Assembly (NCBI GenBank): GCA_032718475.1
Contig: JAUCBJ010005176.1
Location: 1-47,554 of the forward strand
DNA length: 47,554 nt
DNA from: Nemertoderma westbladi
Lineage: Eukaryota; Xenacoelomorpha; Nemertodermatida; Nemertodermatidae
Reading direction: 5' to 3'
The number at the start of each line of letters is the position of its first letter. Position 1 is the first letter of the stretch. A program made the position numbers and the translations under genes. Below the pieces are notes generated by a model. It searched no databases and was not told the origin of the DNA. It saw only the letters and a program-made list of their open reading frames with translations. Below are positions 10,396 through 20,400 of this stretch, in pieces.

Positions 10396-11614
10396 CCAAA
10401 ATTTATATGTCTTTTGGTTTATAAATAGACTTTAGCATATGACCAGTATTTAATACCAATAAACACAACATTAGCCGAAGCCAGCCTAGTGCGCGTCCAT
10501 TCACCCGCTGGATATACCCGGGAGACTGGATTCGGAGGGCTTAGATTGTTATTGCAGTGTAAGCTTACTGTATTATTCGATTGATCGTTAATAAATAATT
10601 TCTGACCAATATTATTCACTTTCGGGAAATATTAACAGTTCCTTTAGGACGTGGCGCTCTATCTAGGTAAACAGAGATATGACTTATACTAAACACAACG
10701 GTGAGGCTTATTATTCACGTATAAGGCGCATTCTTTAGGAAATGCTTAGTTATCAGTCACAATCATGCACACTACCGGTAACACACAATACTGCACACTA
10801 ATTTGCCGACCGTCAATGAATTTTATCATACCTAAAGAGAACAGCAATTGACTCATGTAGTGCTTATCAAATAGCATTAAACTCACTACAAACCACGATA
10901 ATATAAGTCGCAATCGCTATATGTAACCTGTCTCTCTAACCTGTAGTGTATCAAGAAAATTGGGAAATTTGGGTTCTTTATAGATGTTCTCCAAATAATA
11001 TTCAACCAACTGATACAAAACAATAACAACAGTAAAAAGCATTAAGACGGTAGGTTAAGATATGATATGACAATGTATGTGCCGTGTTGCACTGGACTGA
11101 TAACAGTTATACGCTCTATAATCTAAGCCTACTAATGTTTCTTCTAAAGTCTGAAACGAATTGACTCTAGAGCCGGTGTTCCTGGCCTAGATAGAAACAA
11201 CACAACAGTATCAAGAAAAACAGTAAGACTGAACACTCCTAGCACGATCTGCCGAAAATCTCCACATCGACAGTAAAAATCGCCCTGATTGGCTGTTAAG
11301 CTAAACAAAGAACCATGTGTCCAATGGCCGTTTCCATGTCAGCAACCAGCTGTTAGATGTCGTAATCTGAATCATCAAGGCTAAGCTGTGCCAGAGTATT
11401 TGACGCATTGCGGGTTTTATGCCTTACCATGTCCGCCAAAGCACACATATAGAAGAATGACTTTTATGTCCGTTAAAACACCTATAATGGTACCTTGCGG
11501 GCGAGGGGACTGATTATATCCGCAAAAGCTTTTACACCGCTCCCAGAAAATGGGATTCAAGTCTATAAATATACAAAAATCACAGTTTCTAATATATGTA
11601 AATACTCTAAACAG
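10396..11614. other. Non-coding region between BEL RNase H scrap and gag-like frame
   Basis: No coding motif is visible. On the minus strand, about 70 bp beyond the gag-like stop, a GGGAGCGG tract (11537-11544) is followed by TGTAAAAGC, which could be a polypurine tract and the start of a 3' LTR, but I could not find the LTR's other end or a second copy. This is weak evidence. Confidence 0.3.
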
Positions 11615-12703
11615 TTAGTCTTTCTTGTGCGGACGGCGTTTACGCAGTTTTTTAATGCTGGCCAGAGTCCTTTTCTCTTTGGGGCGAGCCACTTTACAAG
11701 GAGGGCTATCACTCCTGGGTGAAGGGTGCAATATAATTGCATCAGAGGGTGTAGGATTATGGTCGGTGTATCCGCCAGTCGAAGTGCCGGGTTGATTGAC
11801 ATCAACGTCGGGGGAGAGGGGTCTAACGGCTTTGAGAGCGCGTTTTAAGACAGCCGCTCTTACGGGTCCTTTACGAGTGGTCTGAACGAGAGCCGTGGGT
11901 GGACCATAGGCAGTTAGAAACCTCCGGGGTTTAATGGTTCTTTCCAACTCGCGTTCACGGGCTCGGTATTCGTAAGGCCATCGATATACTTCCTGTAACT
12001 CGGGGTGTGAGTTAACAAATAAGTCTCCATAGTCCGGATCCTGACGGATATAATTGATTAAGTTATAGGAATGAAGGTCGCTAGGATTAACACTCCTGAG
12101 AAATTTGCGTACGAACTTGGTTGAAATACATTCTCCGACGCGCTTCAGTAGTTCGTAACTCGATATGCGTGATTTCTGTTCGACAGAAGCGAATAGATAA
12201 GGATGGAACGCATAAATTCCTTCGTAAGCGCGTCCAGGATAATAACGATGGCGCGAATCACAATGTAAATCAGCGTTCGCTTCCCAAGCTCTGATGTAAC
12301 GTAGTATGATCATTTCATCTACGCTTTCCAAATCGTGATTAAAAGGGCAATCGAAACTGGCGTGTCCCTTTAGTTGACAATGGTGACATTGAGTCATAAA
12401 TTGAGGGCAAACCGCAAAAATATGCAAGTTATTGAGTCTGCAATATGCGCAATAAATTTCCATCGTCGGTTGTTCTTGGAAATAGGAACAGCGGACGTTT
12501 GTGTCCATGGGCGTAACATGGTCTCTCGATGCGCATAACCGACAATGTTGCCTAGAAACATAGTTGGCATGTCGATAATCGTACGCAGTGAGACACTGTG
12601 GACCTTGATACCATTCTATGATGTAATCGTTGTCGCTGTTCCGGGGCGCGATAGGCTGAATCTCCTCAGATTCTAGACATATTGGTTCGTCTTCCAAGTG
12701 CAT
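11615..12703 (-). CDS. Gag-like polyprotein, fourth segment: zinc-knuckle block and basic tail
   Basis: Open for 362 codons from a Met at 12703, in the same frame as the three segments upstream and separated from the last by one TAA (12752-12754). A three-part zinc block lies at residues 54-119: CxxCxxxxH...C (54-72), CAYC...CP (85-100) and CHHCQLKGHASFDC (106-119), the last a canonical CX2CX4HX4C knuckle as in retroelement nucleocapsids. The last 80 residues are basic and Ser/Pro-rich, ending in KKLRKRRPHKKD. The expected role is binding and packaging of element RNA. A divergent homologue with the same Cys/His spacing lies at 43697-42426. It is unusual in following an exonuclease-like domain. 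Confidence 0.7.
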   Translation of the reverse strand: MHLEDEPICLESEEIQPIAPRNSDNDYIIEWYQGPQCLTAYDYRHANYVSRQHCRLCASRDHVTPMDTNVRCSYFQEQPTMEIYCAYCRLNNLHIFAVCPQFMTQCHHCQLKGHASFDCPFNHDLESVDEMIILRYIRAWEANADLHCDSRHRYYPGRAYEGIYAFHPYLFASVEQKSRISSYELLKRVGECISTKFVRKFLRSVNPSDLHSYNLINYIRQDPDYGDLFVNSHPELQEVYRWPYEYRARERELERTIKPRRFLTAYGPPTALVQTTRKGPVRAAVLKRALKAVRPLSPDVDVNQPGTSTGGYTDHNPTPSDAIILHPSPRSDSPPCKVARPKEKRTLASIKKLRKRRPHKKD

Positions 12704-12751
12704 AGCTGAGGTGGGCGTGTCTGTCTCTTCAAGTGGACCTATTGTCTGAAT

Positions 12752-13672
12752 TTACATGACAGAATAACCTGTGGGGATTCGAGGTCTTTGTATAACAGAG
12801 GAGTGCAAGTTCGATATACAAATCTCTTTGAAAATGGCGAATCCAGCGCTATCCAACTTCTCTGCAGCTGAGTTTCTTAGGCTGAGCTTGGTCAAAGCGC
12901 GGTCTTTAAATTGGCTATCCACGTTGCGGAACGGGGTTAAAAATCGCCGGAAACATTCGAAGCGGATTAATTTATTATGTTCATCTAGCTTAGCGAGTTT
13001 GGTCCCAAGTATTAATGGATGGGCGCGTATAGTACGACTGCACACATCGGCTAGCCAACCGGCAAGTGCGGTGTTTTCAAAGATCGTGTAGATAGCTAAG
13101 GAGGGACGGAGTGGAACACTCATGAAGCTATACACAGCGCCAGGTGCGGTTAATGGTCCATCAAAGTATAATCGAGAATAATGATCTCCGTATACTTGTT
13201 GATAGTTGATGGGATTTCCGACTTTGAAATTCCATCCGTATTCCTGAAAGGCAAGATGTCCGATGGAAGTTCGTTGCACCTTTGTAATGTTGCTAGACGT
13301 ATTAGCATACATGGTGCGGAAGAAACCTCGACCTTCTGCCCAGGGAGCAATCAGCTGAGTATCAACGAAAGGGTATGGAATGTTCTCCATGTTCCGAAAG
13401 TCGTTTTGGAGATCTCCATAAACAGCTGAGCCGATTTTAAGGATTCTTTCATTGAACAACATCTCGAGTACGGGCTGTGGTAACATCGATCCATCGATAC
13501 CCATGGCCGGTTTGCGTTCGGTGTCAATGACGTAACGCTGCGCGAGTTCGAATTGTCCATGTCGGAGATTCTTTTGTGTTTTGGTGAGAGTTTCAAAGGA
13601 ATAATCAATCACGTCGGAACACGCTCGAGTAAACACGTGGGTAGAACCAGCTAATCCGCGTATGTGGATCAT
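12752..13672 (-). CDS. Gag-like polyprotein, third segment: RNase D-like (DEDD) exonuclease fold
   Basis: Open for 306 codons, in frame with the segments on both sides; bounded by TGA (13682-13684) upstream and TAA (12752-12754) downstream. Residues 63-105 contain LPQPVLEML, KIGSAVYGD and FVDTQ, the order seen in RNase D/WRN-type 3'-5' exonucleases (KxG...D motif II, then DTQ). SIGHLAFQEYGW follows, and YTIFEN at 195-200 resembles motif III (Yx3D) with Glu in place of Asp. The first acidic motif (YDNEG) lies before the TGA, at the end of the previous segment. A divergent homologue at 44516-43704 has KVGSAIRDD and LLDMQ at matching places. Activity cannot be inferred; the fold may only bind RNA. 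Confidence 0.65.
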   Translation of the reverse strand: MIHIRGLAGSTHVFTRACSDVIDYSFETLTKTQKNLRHGQFELAQRYVIDTERKPAMGIDGSMLPQPVLEMLFNERILKIGSAVYGDLQNDFRNMENIPYPFVDTQLIAPWAEGRGFFRTMYANTSSNITKVQRTSIGHLAFQEYGWNFKVGNPINYQQVYGDHYSRLYFDGPLTAPGAVYSFMSVPLRPSLAIYTIFENTALAGWLADVCSRTIRAHPLILGTKLAKLDEHNKLIRFECFRRFLTPFRNVDSQFKDRALTKLSLRNSAAEKLDSAGFAIFKEICISNLHSSVIQRPRIPTGYSVM

Positions 13673-13681
13673 GCGCGTAGT

Positions 13682-15037
13682 TCATAGTTCTCTGACCGGA
13701 ACGCTACCTTCATTATCGTAGGTGACAACTCCATACATCTCAATAACATTAAGAGTTTCATTCCACTCCTTGGTGGCGTTCTCTAGGGTCATCCCTACTG
13801 GATGCCACAAGGTGGCGCATTGGTCAGCGTCAGGGAGATCACTATACTTCATGTGCTGAGTGGTATACGTCTCCACATTTCCATATCTTTGTATTTTCTC
13901 TTCTTCAAATAATACATCTAGATTCCAATGGACTAATCGAGTTTTAATAAATCCATCGAGATTATAAGGAGGTTCTATATCCTTCTCGATTCGAGAAATG
14001 TTATATGGTTTTCTAAATGAGTTTACCTTTACTAACTGATCCAGATGTTTCTGCAATTGTTCGAGCTCGACAATGTCTAGAGGATTTATTAGTGGTAGAA
14101 ACTTTAAATTATGCGTCGGGTCTTCTGGTTTTACCATATAATATTGAGTCAGATTAACGTAATAAGGGTGGTCATTAATCCCATAAAACGAGTTCTGTAA
14201 AGGTCTAGCGCGTATGTTGACATCGTGTACCATACGACGGACAAGATCCGCTCGATTGTCCGGAGGTTCAACGAGTATACCGTCAACACGAGCGGCCTCG
14301 ATCGGCGGACGCTGTAACATAGGGGCGTCAGCGATAAGATTTTGCGATCCTGTACTGATATCAACCGGTTGAGGTTGTATCGTTGCGAAGAGTTTGTCTC
14401 CGAAATGTGGAATCATCGAGGGATGACGGACGGTTTTAGAGTAGAGATCCGTCATAAGGATTTGAGCTTCAGGTTGGGCTAAAGCGGCTTCTTCTCTCTC
14501 GTCCATTTTCGTGTGTTTCTCTTCGAGTAGATTTTCTTCTGCTTGTCTCTGTAAGCGTTCATCTAAAAATTCTTGTAGAGAATACGTGCGTCCAAGCTCG
14601 ATGTCCTCCTCGAGGTTTTGGATTTCTCTATAGAACTGTGGCAAGGCTAACTCCTTCACCGATTGCACTTGTTGTTGTAATTTACGTTTCTCTAAACAAT
14701 CTTGTGTTCCCTTTCCGATCTTCTGTCGAATAGCGTCTAAAGCGTTTCTTATAACGCTCTCCTCGACTTCCGTGGCGGGTTGCATCGGGTTTAATCCTGG
14801 ACGATTGTAAGGATCAAAGGGCGATATTAGCTGCCCGCGTCCCAATCCGGCTAAGTAGGATGGGCGAATGTCTAACGAACCCACTACCGGAGCACCACCG
14901 ATTAATTGTTCGGGTAACACTAAGTCTTTGAACAGGGAATATAGTTCGGGAGGATCAGTGATACTGTTAGGATCAAGAGTTTGAGGTCTCACTAGGGAAT
15001 GAGGAGGCCTGACCGAGTATTCCGGAACTCTGATCAT
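13682..15037 (-). CDS. Gag-like polyprotein, second segment: coiled coil and start of exonuclease-like domain
   Basis: Open for 451 codons after a TGA at 15053-15055 and ending in a TGA at 13682-13684, all in one frame with its neighbours. The N-terminus is proline-rich. Residues about 90-185 (IRNALDAIRQKIG, LQQQVQSVKELAL, EIQNLEEDIELG, QEFLDERLQRQAEENLLEE) are strongly charged and heptad-like, so a coiled coil is likely. The last 17 residues include YDNEG (441-444), aligning with VLDDEG of the homologue near 44150 and fitting the DxE motif I of DEDD exonucleases. The stop therefore cuts the domain just after its first catalytic motif. No database family was recognised for the N-terminal half. 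Confidence 0.6.
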   Translation of the reverse strand: MIRVPEYSVRPPHSLVRPQTLDPNSITDPPELYSLFKDLVLPEQLIGGAPVVGSLDIRPSYLAGLGRGQLISPFDPYNRPGLNPMQPATEVEESVIRNALDAIRQKIGKGTQDCLEKRKLQQQVQSVKELALPQFYREIQNLEEDIELGRTYSLQEFLDERLQRQAEENLLEEKHTKMDEREEAALAQPEAQILMTDLYSKTVRHPSMIPHFGDKLFATIQPQPVDISTGSQNLIADAPMLQRPPIEAARVDGILVEPPDNRADLVRRMVHDVNIRARPLQNSFYGINDHPYYVNLTQYYMVKPEDPTHNLKFLPLINPLDIVELEQLQKHLDQLVKVNSFRKPYNISRIEKDIEPPYNLDGFIKTRLVHWNLDVLFEEEKIQRYGNVETYTTQHMKYSDLPDADQCATLWHPVGMTLENATKEWNETLNVIEMYGVVTYDNEGSVPVREL

Positions 15038-15052
15038 GGGTTTATTCAGTGA

Positions 15053-15868
15053 TCATTTAAGACGAGCGATCGTAGGTGGTACGTCGAACAGGTTTCGCTC
15101 GAAACTCCCGTAAGTGTAACGCGTAAAGCTGTGTTTAGCGCAACGTCTCCGCGGATGTTTATGTCTTTCAGTTTGTTGGTTGGGTCTAGGGCATTCGTCA
15201 CAATAATACCAAAGACGTACGTCCTGCAGAGGAAACGCGGGTGATCGTTCTCCAGTTTTGCAATATTCTTCCATTTGTTCAAAACTATCCGGGATAACAG
15301 GTAGTGGACGATCGGCGGTAAGATACATCATAGTGAAATAGAGCCGTTTGAGTTCTACCACAGGGTCATGATGTATACCTTGAGGATATCGAGTCTCTAG
15401 GTTCTGCTGACTGGCGATGTTGAGATAGGTTTCTCTCAAAAATTCTAGGTATTCGTTGAAGTCGATGCGTTTATCCGGTTCTTCAACGTTTTCTCTTTCC
15501 AGTCTATTACGAATAGAATTTTCGTGATCTATTCTCGGTTTATCGTTATGACTCCGCTGGGTATGATATTTAAATAGAACCATTTTCCTCTCTGTATCTA
15601 CATCGTCCGTATCATGTAAATCGATAGGATGGCCGGTAGTTAAGAAGTCCATATACGTACCATTACGATTCGTATAGCGAGCGGTGAATTTTCGATAATC
15701 CAATTCACGCGCAAGTTGCTCTTGGGACATCGGCGGTTCGATATAACGACCATCGTCCTCTGTAATGGTTGGATCGGCTTCACCGCGTATTAAGCTATCC
15801 ACAAATGCTTGTAAAGGTAGAGTATATCGCTCCCTAATACCCAGATCATCTTCTATCAACTCCGTCAT
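15053..15868 (-). CDS. Gag-like polyprotein, first segment, with C-terminal Cys/His cluster
   Basis: Starts at the ATG at 15868; TAA and TGA stops lie in frame just upstream, so this is a real 5' boundary. It is open for 271 codons to a TGA at 15053-15055, after which the same frame continues into the next segment. It is highly charged with many Asp/Glu/Arg. Residues about 219-247 hold CDEC...H.H...C.KH, a possible zinc site. No known family was recognised. Placement at the head of the long frame, 1.3 kb downstream of an LTR-like promoter and primer-site-like motif, suggests the N-terminal part of a very large Gag. Confidence 0.6.
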   Translation of the reverse strand: MTELIEDDLGIRERYTLPLQAFVDSLIRGEADPTITEDDGRYIEPPMSQEQLARELDYRKFTARYTNRNGTYMDFLTTGHPIDLHDTDDVDTERKMVLFKYHTQRSHNDKPRIDHENSIRNRLERENVEEPDKRIDFNEYLEFLRETYLNIASQQNLETRYPQGIHHDPVVELKRLYFTMMYLTADRPLPVIPDSFEQMEEYCKTGERSPAFPLQDVRLWYYCDECPRPNQQTERHKHPRRRCAKHSFTRYTYGSFERNLFDVPPTIARLK

Positions 15869-17166
15869 ATCTGCTATCTGAGTTTATTAATATCAAAATG
15901 AGTTTATGTTTAGGCGAGCGGGCGTCGCTGCCTACCTCTCTTTGCCCCCGGACAGTGGGATTCTCAGCGCCGATGTACCGTCGTCGCGGTGTTTACGCCA
16001 ACATGTAGCAACAGCACGACAACGATAACCGGCACAAGTCACTACACTGTCCGTCCCAAAGGCTTGGATCCACTTTAGGTTCTTTCTATAGGAGAGTTGG
16101 GCTACTTTTACAATTGCGACTAGCTACTGTAAACATACTTTAGCAGTAACATTCACCTATAAACGCACAAATTCCACACAACTGTCACCAATTGTACACA
16201 TACAGGCCATTTGTCCGTTAGTCAGTGCCTTCCAGAATGTCACGTTATTACTGTGTATCCTTGGATACTAACAGTGTGCTATGTATTCTCTATGCTATGC
16301 AATGGGACAAGCTTTCTATTGTTCTTTTAACTTGCTTCTAATTCTAGCGTGGGTGTTACTATGGTGACATTATGGAATGCTAGCGGTAGAATTAGGGTAA
16401 TTCTCATGCATACAGATCTGGAATGCTATTTAATAGTGATTCTTTAATTGTCAATATCCTCTTTATGCATGATTTTATTAATTTTATCGGCTATTGACTA
16501 TATGTTGGAGATTCTCGCACTCTAATACACTCAATAGGATGAATCTCCGCTCCCATGATCTATTAATTAATGGAATTTTGGGAATGTTATAAATTGTACA
16601 AAATGACAATTTATGAAATTCATTTAAAATATGAATTTAAATTTATTCCCGTGAATTTTATTATTTGATGTTAAAATTGACACAATTTTTATTCCAGAGC
16701 ATGTCTGGGGACTGAGGATCCTTAATTCTATAAAATTGTCCTTTAAGAGTATCGGTAAGTGCTGCGATATCTTAATTGACTAGAAATTTTAAAGGATCTG
16801 AATTTTACAGATTTTAATAAATATTAAATTAATATTTAAGATGGGCACCGATTTATTCCAGAACTTGTCTGGGGACGTTAACCACTGATTCTAGAATTTG
16901 TCTTTCAACTATATCGGTGGGTGCCGCGATATCTTAATCGACTAGAATTACAGATGGTCAAAAGGTTTAACAGATTTATTTGCGTTTTACGCTACTGTTA
17001 GAGGGACATCACGCTACTATATGTATTATTTAATATAAGGTAGAAGAGCAATATCGCACGAAGCAATGTCAGTGTGAAGAGGCAAGTCGTTTCCAAGGTC
17101 TACCCAGAGCTTGGTTTAGCCGAGACACGAGGATCTGAACTTTGCATTCCTAATACTCTGCCTACC
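15869..17166 (-). other. Leader between LTR-like region and gag-like frame, with tRNA-like remnant
   Basis: About 1.3 kb without coding potential. Just downstream (minus strand) of the primer-site-like motif, 17115-17167 reads TTGGTAGGCAGAG, then AAAGTTCAGATCCTCG, then TGTCTCGGC. This resembles the D-arm, T-arm and 3' acceptor of a tRNA, although the 5' acceptor does not pair, so it is at best a degenerate tRNA-like sequence. A tandem pair of structured repeats occupies 16670-16975. The remainder is AT-rich. Confidence 0.4.
16670..16975. repeat. Tandem pair of ~163-bp units with two conserved hairpins each
   Basis: Two diverged units. Each has a CCAGA-N5-TCTGG hairpin (16694-16708 and 16858-16872) followed 54-56 bp later by a TATCG-N10-CGATA hairpin (16750-16769 and 16912-16931). 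Loops differ (GCATG against ACTTG; GTAAGTGCTG against GTGGGTGCCG) but stems are identical, suggesting selection for structure. They sit in the leader upstream of the gag-like frame. Confidence 0.75.
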
Positions 17167-17167
17167 A

Positions 17168-17473
17168 ATAATACTTGAATATAGTAGTGGCTTTATTGTA
17201 CTTTAATAAGTACAGACATTTCATCTTACTGTAGTCACGTATTTATAATATGATACGGACAGTAAGGAAAGAGAAAAATTATTTCTCGCCGTCACACTAA
17301 ATATATATTGTATATATGTAATTACGTAATAAACACTAATATATTGCACTAATCTACCAAATAATCTAAAATAACCTTCTACTAAATAAAATTGAATAAA
17401 AACGATTATAATAAAGTACATAATAATGTTCACATATAATTTATAATAAAAATAGATAGAATAATATAGTCAT
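17168..17473 (-). promoter_or_regulatory. LTR-like promoter and polyadenylation region after pol (locus 1)
   Basis: On the minus strand, a purine-rich GGAGTGGGCGCA directly precedes TGACTATATT (from 17473), a possible polypurine tract/LTR start. TATAAATAC lies at 17247-17239, AATAAA at 17197-17192 (50 bp on) and TTGGTAGGCAGA, a possible primer-binding site, at 17168-17157. This order matches U3, R and U5 of an LTR. I could not find a second identical copy, and the 3' edge lacks a clean CA, so boundaries are approximate. Confidence 0.5.
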
Positions 17474-17491
17474 GCGCCCACTCCAGACGTA

Positions 17492-20400
17492 TCACGTTGG
17501 GGAGTCCCTAGATGTTTGAGGAATTAGGGAGGTGGTCGTGGGAAGAGTGTCTTGCCTTCCATAGTTTCCGGAGAGTTCTCTGTCTCTTTCCAGTAAACAT
17601 AAACGACCAACTGGGCGGTTGAGTTGTTGCGTCTCAAAGATTATGCCTGGCTTCTTGAAGTTACGCCGCATGACGACGAGTTCTACCGAGCGCACTAAAC
17701 CATCATCCGAGATGTGAGTCTCGATGATACGACCTGTCTGCCACCACTGGATCTACAATAAGCACCATATCTCCGGCGCTGACGTTTTCTTGCTGCGCAA
17801 ACCACTTAGTTCGAAGTTGTAGCGTGGGCAGATAATGTTTCTCGAAGTGGTCAGCGAAACGACGGGATAGCAACTGCATAAGTTGCCAAGTTCGACGGCA
17901 GTATTCGTCTCCGTCGGCAATCTCCGATCGTGGGAGCATGGCTACAGGTTTCTTCAGTAGGAAGTGCGCGGGTGTTAGCGCTTCCAGGGAATCAGGACTC
18001 GATGAGACTGGCATAAGCGGTCTCTCGTTGAGATAGGCAGCTATTTCCTCCATTAATGTCCGCAAAAGTTCGTCGGCGAGATACGCGCGGCATGGCACTA
18101 TAAAGTGAAATGCGGTCTTGACACTTCTAATTAATCTCTCCCAACTTCCTCCCCACCAAGGGGCGTCGGCGGCGTTGAAGGTCCAGCTAGACGCTGTTAT
18201 CCTTAGCTGATCGTCCACCTGTCTTTGGTTCCAGTCCTTCACGTAAGCCTGGATTTCGTTGTTGGCACCAATGAAGTTCGTTCCCTTATCCGATCTCATG
18301 GTATTACTCGTCCCGAAGCGAGCGATCTGTCGGCGTAAACTTAAGACGAAGCTGTTGGTAGATAGATCGTTCACCATATCGAGATGGATGGCTCTACAAG
18401 TCATGCATACGAAGATGACACACCATCTCTTGACTATAGTCCTAGCACGATATACTTCAATAGGGCCAAATAAATCTACACCAGTATTAGTAAAAGGTGG
18501 TTCATAGAAGCTTACTCGTTCCCTAGGTAATTCTGCCTCTCGCTGTGTTAAAGGCCTACTGAATGCTTTCCTACAGGGTATGCAGTTCCTAAGAACTTGG
18601 TTCAGAGCTCTACGGGGTTTATAAAAATAATAGCGAGTTCGGATTTCGCTAAGAACTCGTTCTCTACCAGCATGATAAAGTTTGCTGTGAACATCTAAAA
18701 TCATCTTGATTTGTACTTCAAGATTTCTAATGAGTATGGGGAATTTAGTGTCAAAGGATAATGGCGCATTGGTGAGCCTTCCTCCAACACGTATTAACCC
18801 ATCTATCATTGTGCTAGAGAAGCGATCCCGTAAGCGCATCTGCGGATTTCTCAACAACAGGAAATACTTATCGGAATCTTCATAGCATTGCAGGAGTCTC
18901 AGTATCTGCTTATTGGTTTCTTCATGCTCCTGGTAACTAATTTTCTCCTTGAGAAACCGGTCAGATGTCTTATATTTGGGTAAATTTTTAATAACATGAA
19001 CTTGCGCAGATGTCAATGGAGCGGTATCACTAATGGTCTTCGTCCTGGAGTAGTGATGATGAAAACATCTCCTTAAATATGTGACGGCTTTACAGAGCCG
19101 ATTCCAGGAACTGTAGTGATGCATTGCTCTCTGCAGCAGGGGTGAGATTCCTTGCGAGACGTCTGGTATTCCAGATTTCCAATCCCTATCTCTAATTTCC
19201 ACAACAGACTTAATTGTGGCGAGGGATTGTGAATCCGAAGCATCATTTCCGGAAGTATGTAATACAGATAGATCGATCGTCGGTTTAAATAACTTCGATT
19301 TACTCGCCCGGGTTTTAGGTTTGACTGTCTCCGCTCCCTTGGCTTGTCTAATCTCTGCCGTAGTAAGGTGAGGAGGCCATTCATCCTCTTCCTTGCTCAG
19401 GAAGTCGGGTCCACTCAACCAGTCTGGAGTATCTATCAGTTCCTGTGGAGTCGCTCCCCTGGAGGCGATATCGGCTGGATTAATCGTACCAGGGCAATGT
19501 CTCCATTGATCTATCTTTGTGCGACTAAGAATAATAGCTACCCTGTTAGTAACAAAAACGCTGAACTGACAGACTTCATTGGTTAGATACTCCAACACGA
19601 GTAAAGCGTTGGTCCAATAAACAGTTTTCTCCAGTGGATAGTCGATTTGTTCTGTTACGTTCCGGCCGATGGCTGTAGCGTATAAAGCCGCCTTTAACTC
19701 CGCTCGAGGAACCTTTAACTTGTTGTTAATCAATGCCTTAGAGGTAACCAAGGCGACTTTGATTCCATCCGGAGTTTCGACTCGCAGATATGCTACTATA
19801 CCTATTCCCATGTCGCTGGCGTCTCCAAACACATGGAGTTGATAGGAATAGGTAGGAAGAACATGACCAAAATATGCACGGGAAATTATAAAGCTCTCGA
19901 TGGCAGGTAGAGAATCTTCCCATTTCATCCATTTCTTTAACAGTTCTCCCTTAAGCGGATCGTCCCATGAGTGGTTTTCAAGCCACATTTGTTGTACTAA
20001 ACTCCGAGCAATCAATATAACTGGGCTAATAAATCCAAATGGGTCGAAATAAGTGCTCAGGATACTTAAACAAATCCGTTTGGTCTGAACTGGATTATCT
20101 CGCTGTTTTAGCTGAAAAAACAGGATATCTCTTTCAGTGTCCCACTTCAAGCCAAGCGTCTTGGTTTCTGGAAGATCGTCCTTTATTAAGTCTAGGTCTT
20201 TCGTTCCTCGGTCTTCTACCGGTATCGCTTCCAGAAACTCACGGGAGTTGCTAGTGAATTTCGTCAGTCGAAATCCACCTCTTTTCAAACACTCTACCGT
20301 TCCTTTCGCGACATCAATGGCTTCTTCTACTGTTGGAAGGGACCTTAAATTATCGTCCATGTATATATTACGCTTGATGTTATCTATCACCTCTTTTGAG

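Noticed and set aside
13682-15037. Viral-like (Polinton/adintovirus) gene cluster
   Set aside because: The four segments are one continuous frame, not separate genes, and no capsid, polymerase B, protease or packaging ATPase motif is visible; the homologous block in locus 2 is also tied to BEL/Pao pol.
15053-15055. Programmed UGA readthrough or selenocysteine
   Set aside because: No leaky CUA or CARYYA context and no obvious nearby SECIS-like structure; stops differ in position between the two loci.
17110-17170. A functional tRNA gene on the minus strand
   Set aside because: T-arm-like and 3' acceptor-like strings exist but the 5' acceptor does not pair; kept only as a degenerate tRNA-like sequence or primer-site region.
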